Assembly: GCA_023213395.1 (NCBI GenBank)
Contig: CM041465.1
Coordinates: 189,417,741 to 189,481,740 of the forward strand
Source: Cycas panzhihuaensis
Lineage: Eukaryota > Cycadophyta
DNA: 64,000 nucleotides
Reading direction: 5' to 3'
The notes under the pieces were generated by a model. That model had not been told where the DNA came from, searched no databases, and was given only the letters and a program-made list of their open reading frames with translations. Below are positions 57,901 through 64,000 of this stretch, piece by piece (the first letter of the stretch is position 1; every line of letters starts with the position of its first letter). Made by a program: the position numbers and the translations under genes.

Positions 57901-60461
57901 TATTCCTCCTTGATGTAATGCAAATGTTGTCAAAAGAAACAAATAAACAACAACCAATATCAATAACAAACGTGTAAAGTGAATGTGGAACATTTCCTAT
58001 CTATGTTCCCTTGTTCCCTGCCTTCTTTTATTTTTTAAAATAAATGCAATGTAAACTAAGAATAATGAGGGAGAAATATAAAAAGATGGGATGCAAGGGG
58101 ATTCCTTATGTGGTTGACTCCCCTTTGATAGGTGGAGGATTTGGCTCACTAATAGAAATGGAAAGTGATAAGCATTCCCTATATGCATGCAATATGATGT
58201 TGCAATTTTGTTCCCTTTCCCTTAAATAATATAAAATAAAGGAAAACAATTCCAAGGAAACAAACACTTTGAACTTTCTCTTTTTTATTCTTTACAAACT
58301 AAGAAAATGGGATAAGAGAGGAGCATGAAAGGAGAAGATAGAGGTGCATAATAAGGTATGCACCTAGATGTGGCAGTTGGTGATGTGGTTATGTGCTCCT
58401 TTGTTGTCTCTCTCTACACCACGTTTCCATAAGTTATTTTCATTTCTGTTGTTATTCCTTACCACAAAAGTTGTTAAAGGTAGAGGAGGGGGCTCCCTTA
58501 CCTTCTCCTTATCCTCTAAATGGGGCTGGCTTACCATCACCAACTAATACATAAGACAAGAACAAAAGAATTGGAAAGAAAGTGAAAACAAGAATAACAA
58601 AAATAAAATGTTACGATTTCATTATTTATTGCTTTGCTCATGAAATGGTCTCTAACCTATAAAATAAAAGAGCAAGACCTCCTCACAAGTGAAATGTATA
58701 CATCATATATATGTGATCTTATCATGCAATGTTAGTATGTAGGTGTATGAGCAAAAGGAAACAAATGCAAGATCATATGTTCCTTGTTCAATAATTTTAG
58801 TGAGTGTATGTATGTAACAATCATCTCATGTAGGCAAAAGAAAAGAAATAAGCATTGCCTTAGGATGGCAAACTCCTATGAATGGTGAAGGACCCTCCCA
58901 AACTATGGGTAGCTTATTTTGCTAGGGTTTAGAAGCAACAATGAAGTGAATATCTCATATGTATGGGCCTCACTCCAAACCAAACCCTAAAGCTAACAAT
59001 GAAATGCAAGGAGATATGCATCAAAGCATTGAGAGGGGGGTTGCCCAAGTGAGAGGTGATTTTAGGAGTCAGAACTCTAGCCCATGAGCCTCTTCACAAA
59101 ATCTCCTAGCTTAGTTTGGCCTTCTTATTTTCCAAAAACTAGAGGATTTAGAAATGGGGGAGGAGAACAATCATGCAAGGAGGTGTTGCCTCCTTATGAC
59201 AAGCAAAATATGGCCTAAAACATAATCACAAAGCTAATCCAAGCATAAATCTATGGTCTTATGGCTGAAATAACAAAGGATGAACCATAAAACATGAAAT
59301 TTCTACAAACAAATGGTTGAAGAAAATAGGTTTACCAAGCAAAGTGGTTCCCTAAAGTGTAGAGTAGGGTTGGAAGGTTGAAACCCTTATTTGTTGAAGA
59401 GAGAAAGGAAATCATTCACCATTCCTTTAGTGGAAAGCCTTCCTTACTTAGGTTAGATTGCTCTTAGCTATTATTTTCTTACTCATGTAGGAGAGACCTA
59501 TAAATCTTAGTGTAGGAGGAGTAACAAGAAGTTGAAGAAGGAAGAGGAAAAAAAAGAAGAGTCATTTTTCCTCCAAAACTAGTTTTATTTTTTTATGGAA
59601 TAAAAGAATGATCACAATGTATTCAAATTTTGGGGATTTTATTCCTTTAGGAAATCCTCAAGGCTGTTAGGGTTCATTCTAGGTAAGCCTTGAGGTAGGG
59701 GAGTGCATTGTCCAGGCATGAAGACCCAAAACTAGTTGTTTATGGTAGTGGAAAACCATATAACAATCACACTACAAACTTATTCATGGCACTACTAATA
59801 TATTAGCGATGCACAACAATTAGTGCAAGGTAGATAGAAATCATTGTAGGGTGGAAAGAGAAACAAAAAATCATAAAATTAACTACTAAAAAAGTGGAAA
59901 AGTGGGACTATGCCCTGGAAGAGGCCTAACACCACTCCCTATAGGATTGTACACTAACTTATAAAGTTGCCCACTGAGGTTAGAACCTCAAGGGAGGGGT
60001 GACAATCAACATGCCATAATGAAAAAGGATTCTAGGTAGTGGATCCTAAGGAGGTACAAGGAGTAACCAAGTGATGACCAAGTAATGATGGGATAACTAC
60101 CTACTAAAACTCTCCATAAACTTCCTAGGACAGATCGAGGGATAGGTACGATGAGGAGGAAAAGAGGTAGGTATAATAAAGTATATGAAGGTATACATAA
60201 GTCAGGCTATGGAGGCCCTAAGAATACCTATAGCTAGGAGGGAGATCACCTGGGAGTTATTATGCCATTGGACTAGAGTCCTAGTTGTCATAGGTAGATA
60301 TCAAGAACAAGTAAGATGATTAAGCAACCCAATCAAACACCCAGGCAATCATACACATATCATATATTTAAACAACTATAAGAATGTGATAGAGTATGAG
60401 GGAAAGAATACATACCTAACCATACCTATATGATAGTGGTCCAATCCATTTCTGGTGGCCG
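57901..60461 (-). repeat. Probable 5' LTR of element G
   Basis: The region resembles the LTRs of E and F in order. AGGTAGAGGAGGGGGCTCCC near 58478 corresponds to the AGAGGGGTCCACTTACCTCC block of E near 28572. CCAGGCATGAAGACCCAAAAC near 59713 corresponds to CCAGGCAGTGGGCAAGCACC in F near 36073. GAATACATACCTAACC followed by CCATTTCTGG near 60450 corresponds to the outer end of the F LTR. The terminal TGTTTCC has decayed beyond recognition. Both boundaries are estimates. Confidence 0.5.
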
Positions 60462-61677
60462 AGAAGTAGGTGCTTGTTGTCTTTCTTCCTTTGCTTATTT
60501 TAAAGGAAAGTTTGGACAAATTTGATCAAATAAAAGAAAAGAGTTATTCTGAGGCAAAATTTTAGAATAGGAAAGAAGTATTAGTTTAGATGCTTATATG
60601 ATTTCACTCTTTGATTTGTTTTCTTCTCTTAAAAAGAAAAGTTTTAATTGGTGAATGATCTATGTATGTGATTTTTTTAGATCATTAGAGGTTCAAGGAT
60701 CCCTTTAATATCTGTTTTACTCCAATTATGATAAAATCTCCAAGTTGTTTGGATTATTTCTTGTATGAGAATTGTAACTAGAGAGTAATTCATTGCATAC
60801 AATATTAATGGTCTAAAAATTCATTTAAAATAGTAGTAGTACATCTTTAAAATTTTTCTTTTTCATTGTAGAATCTTCATTCAAAGAAAAGATAGCATGT
60901 GTATGAGATAAAGAGCTTATTCATTGACATTGCATGCTATTGAATCTTTAGAAATTTCACATAAATAATTGCATGTTATGTTGCATCTTATATTAGTCCT
61001 TTTCTTTTCCTAATGAAGTGTGTGTTGCATTTAAAGGAGATAGCTTCATATTTGCATTAGCATACTTCATTTTTTTTAAATAGAAAAAAAAAAAAGAAAA
61101 AAAATATATTGCATGCATCTAACTTTATTTGCTTATTTATTGAAGGTAGAGTAGGTCTTATTATTTCATTGATTGCCTTTGCTCATTTTGTTTCATCTTG
61201 TTGAAAAATATAAAACACAAATAAAACAAAAAAAAATGGAAAAAACAAAGGAAACTAAACCATTTCCCATTGCCTATCCCTTCTCCTTTATTCAAGTAAA
61301 ACTCAAGAGGTTAAAATGATCAAAGGATAGAAGTCCCTAGGAAGGACATAAGAGGCATTGTCAGAGTAGCTCTAAACTTAGAACTCTTTCATCCAATTGT
61401 GTACGCTAGTGGATTCTATCACCCCCAAACATCCTAGCCTTTCATTATTTCATTTAGTTGTGTCCTCATTAAATGATACAACTAAGTGATGATTCCTTCT
61501 TAGGAGTTAGGCAAAGGTGGTTACTTAGACTTTATATCACTTAGTTTAGATTTGACATAAAGGAAATATCCCATTGAATGAGAGATATTTTATTTAGGTC
61601 CACCCGAGACACACCATCTTTACCATCTTTCTGGTGACCACAGTAGGAGAGCTATTGTTTTCTCTCTTGTTAAAGTA
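60462..61677. other. AT-rich stretch between elements G and H
   Basis: Probably the leader of element H plus decayed DNA. It contains an A-rich run near 61080-61110 and no open frame of note. No LTR of H could be found between the end of G and the H gag, so the 5' end of H seems to be missing or unrecognisable. Confidence 0.4.
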
Positions 61678-64000
61678 ATGAAAAATATAATGCCTACTCT
61701 TAGGCAATCTTTTAGGCTTCAAGCCCTCCTTCTAGATCCTCAAGCTCATCCCTCACATTTTAGTTAAGAAATTTTATTATCTTATGTCGAATCTTCAGAA
61801 CTTTAGGCTTATGACACTTATGTTTATCTCCCTAAAGATTTAACCCAATTGTATGATATACCCATGGATCAAGGATATCTTAAGCCTGCTCAATATTAGG
61901 GTGATCCTTCTTTTGTAGACCCTTTATTTGCATAAAAAGAACCACCTCTCATTTAAGCATATTCATCATACTCTGAGCCAGTTCTCACTAGGATTCCCAC
62001 TCCACTTCACATGCTTGGTTATCAAGATCCATTCTATTTGGAGACTTATACCATGATTTCCTCATCATAGCATTATTAGTTTGATCTTTTGTGTGAGGAA
62101 TATGAGTCAATTCAAGTCAAGCCTTCACCTAATACTATTTGATCTCCCCATCCTTCCTACCCTCCTTCACTAAGACCTTCATCAAGACCACAAGTCCCAC
62201 CATTCCCCTTCTAGGCAATAAGTTTGGATTCACTCTCCTCACACTGTACTTTCTACACATGAAAGAACTACTATCGTTCCTGCCCATGCTAATCCTAATC
62301 CTTCTTATGTGCCTACTTCTAGTCAAGTGGTTTTGCCTTTACTAAGCCTACGACCTATCTATTCCTATGCTACTAGAGTTGCCTCCTCTCATCCTATCTC
62401 TTCCATGACTTAATTTCCACTTTATACATCACACACAACTTTGCCTTAGGGTATTAAACCTTGCCCACCTTCCCCTAGAGTATCTAATGTGGCACCTTCT
62501 TCTCAATACATTTCCTACACATGTTCCATCTAATCTCATGCTCTAATCAGTTTAATCACAATCCTTAAGAGTTCCCAATCCTACTTCTTCTTAACATATC
62601 CTTAGACCTAATCCACAACCAATTCCTTTTCCTACTTCTAATCCAATCTTTCTATAACATTTAATGACTTAAACTAATTCTATGGTTAATCTCGAAGCTT
62701 GGTGTAACCCCTTGCCTACTTTTCTATGCCATGTTATTTCCTAATAACAACAACAATTATAACAACATGTTCCTTCACCTACTCCATATCCCTCATCCTT
62801 GCCTCAACATTCTACTACATTAAGGCCAAGGAGACCTTTCCTTGATTATATAAAATACACATTTCCACGCAAGGCTCTTTTATCTCCTATGACTCTTTTC
62901 CTCCCTAAGTTGCCTAAATTCTTCAATGACTCTTCTTAGGATCCCACTTCCCATATATATGCATTTACACTTACTTGTGTGGATTTCATGCTATATGATT
63001 ATTTCATGATGTGCTTGTTCTCTAAATCACTCTAAGGTGATACCTTCAACTAGTTTTACCATCTTTCTTTAACGTTTATCTTCTCATTCTAATAATTAGT
63101 TGATTATTTTATAAACTATTTTGATGGAGTGAGACCATTTGAATTAGGTATCAAATCCTTTTTAGCCATTAAGTAGAATCATGATGAGACCTCAAGAGAC
63201 TTTGTTAGAAGATTTCAAGACCAGGTACATGCTTTCCATTCATGTCTTGATCCTAGTCTACTATTTGATCTATTTACCAATGCTTTATGGCTACATGTAT
63301 ACCTTGAAGTTCTAAAACTTAGCCCTCAAACTTATGAAGAAGTTGTTAATCGTTGCTTAGATTTAGAAATGTTTAAGATTTAAGCAGGTATGAAGAAGGT
63401 TGGGAAACCTATTCCTTCAAAGAAATGGTTCAAGTAACAAAGGCTTTCCATCTTAAACCCACTTATAATCACCTGACTTCTTCTATCAGATCATTAAAGT
63501 ATATAATTAAAACTAAGTTGTGTGTTGATGGTCCTTCTTAAAGCTAGCCTTTACAGGAGACTAAAGTTATTCATCTTACTGAAGGAAAAAAGAACCAAGA
63601 TCCTCCTCCCCCTCCTTCTTCCTTTAGAAAGATGAAGTGGTGCTTGTATCATAAAATTAATGCCCACAATAGACATGAGTATCATACAATTCAAAATACA
63701 ACCCAAAATACAAGTGTCCAACTAAATCACTCCTCTAAGTCATCTCAAGATAAAATGATCCATAGGGACCCATTGCCATAGCATAACGAGAAAGTAAATA
63801 AAGATGATAAAGGAAAGGAAAAGTAGGTTCAAGATGATGAATGTGACTCTTCAAGTTCTAATTCATCAAAGAAGACTACCACTCCTCTAAACCCTTCAAT
63901 ATAATAAACTAGCAAGCAATCTTGCCTACCTCCTAAAGGTGGTGACACCAAGAGAATGATAAGTATGGTGGAGATAATAAAGAGTGTAGGTCTATCTAAA
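61678..64000 (+). pseudogene. gag of Tat-like gypsy element H, cut by window end
   Basis: From the ATG at 61678 the frame reads MKNIMPTLRQSFRLQALLLD and continues with Pro/Ser-rich sequence and many stops; frames change near 62.2 and 62.8 kb. The capsid core is clear at about 63180-63400: SRDFVRRFQDQVHAFHSCLD, LFTNALWLHVYLEVLKLSPQ and EEVVNRCLDLEMFK. A non-canonical knuckle, MKWCLYHKINAHNRHEYH, near 63632 matches the KKWCFVHGECFHDDSC type of element C, its last Cys replaced by Tyr. An acidic Ser-rich stretch follows to the window edge. Protease and pol would lie beyond. Confidence 0.72.

Larger units (their letters stand above)
51030..60461 (-). mobile_element. Old Tat-like gypsy element G, 5' two thirds
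   Basis: On the minus strand: 5' LTR (about 57.9-60.46 kb), leader, gag (from 57063), protease, RT, RNase H and the start of integrase, then cut at 51029 by copia element D. Every domain aligns in order with element C, but the sequence is much more AT-rich and more diverged, with many stops. It shares with C the leader block CCATACTAGGGAC and the gag start pattern. The rest of integrase and anything beyond it, such as an antisense gene, are not found on the other side of D. Confidence 0.78.

Overview
The window is nuclear DNA of a land plant with a large, repeat-rich genome. I see no host gene, tRNA or rRNA. Almost everything that can be named is an LTR retrotransposon or a piece of one: a Ty3/gypsy chromovirus, two Ty1/copia elements, and five elements or fragments of one Ty3/gypsy group that resembles the Tat/Ogre/Athila side of the plant tree. 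The plant assignment rests on initiator-Met-tRNA primer sites, a chromodomain integrase and a plant mobile domain (PMD) protein. Species cannot be told from this sequence. Old elements whose reading frames hold many point stops but few indels suggest slow DNA turnover, as in gymnosperms, but that is inference.

Layout. 1-733: AT-rich flank with a C-rich block. 739-7183 (-): complete chromovirus A with 373-bp LTRs and a perfect TTATC target duplication. 7184-8508: flank with an AT/ACAT microsatellite. About 8509-12001 (+): 5' part of a decayed copia element B. 12002-27980 (+): gypsy element C, two 1718-bp LTRs around gag-pol, an antisense PMD gene and a second RNase H. 27983-33930 (-) and 33931-about 43455 (-): two partial relatives, E and F, each with LTR, RNase H and antisense PMD gene; F also keeps integrase, RNase H and part of the RT. 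About 43456-51029 (-): copia element D with one truncated LTR. 51030-about 60461 (-): old gypsy element G, from integrase back to its 5' LTR. 61678-64000 (+): gag of another related gypsy element H, cut by the window end.

The most interesting content is the C/E/F family. Its order is LTR, gag, protease, RT, RNase H, integrase, then an antisense, intron-containing gene of roughly 600 codons that encodes a plant mobile domain, then a sense-strand 140-codon RNase H of the type found in Tat elements, then LTR. The antisense gene and the extra RNase H diverge from a spacer that carries strong inverted repeats centred on GGTACC-like or GGCACC cores. The same intron can be read in all three copies, and in the two checked the coding frame continues across the splice. 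An intron on the antisense strand would survive retrotransposition of the sense genomic RNA. All copies here are damaged. F is the least decayed in pol. Most premature stops in C are explained by C-to-T changes at Gln and Arg codons, as expected for methylated DNA.

Several junctions are not simple insertions. C has no matching target duplication and meets E tail to tail with a 2-bp gap. F truncates E exactly at its LTR end. D joins RT of F on one side and integrase of G on the other. These may be ectopic recombination, deletion or assembly joins. All domain calls come from reading translations by eye; no database search was run.
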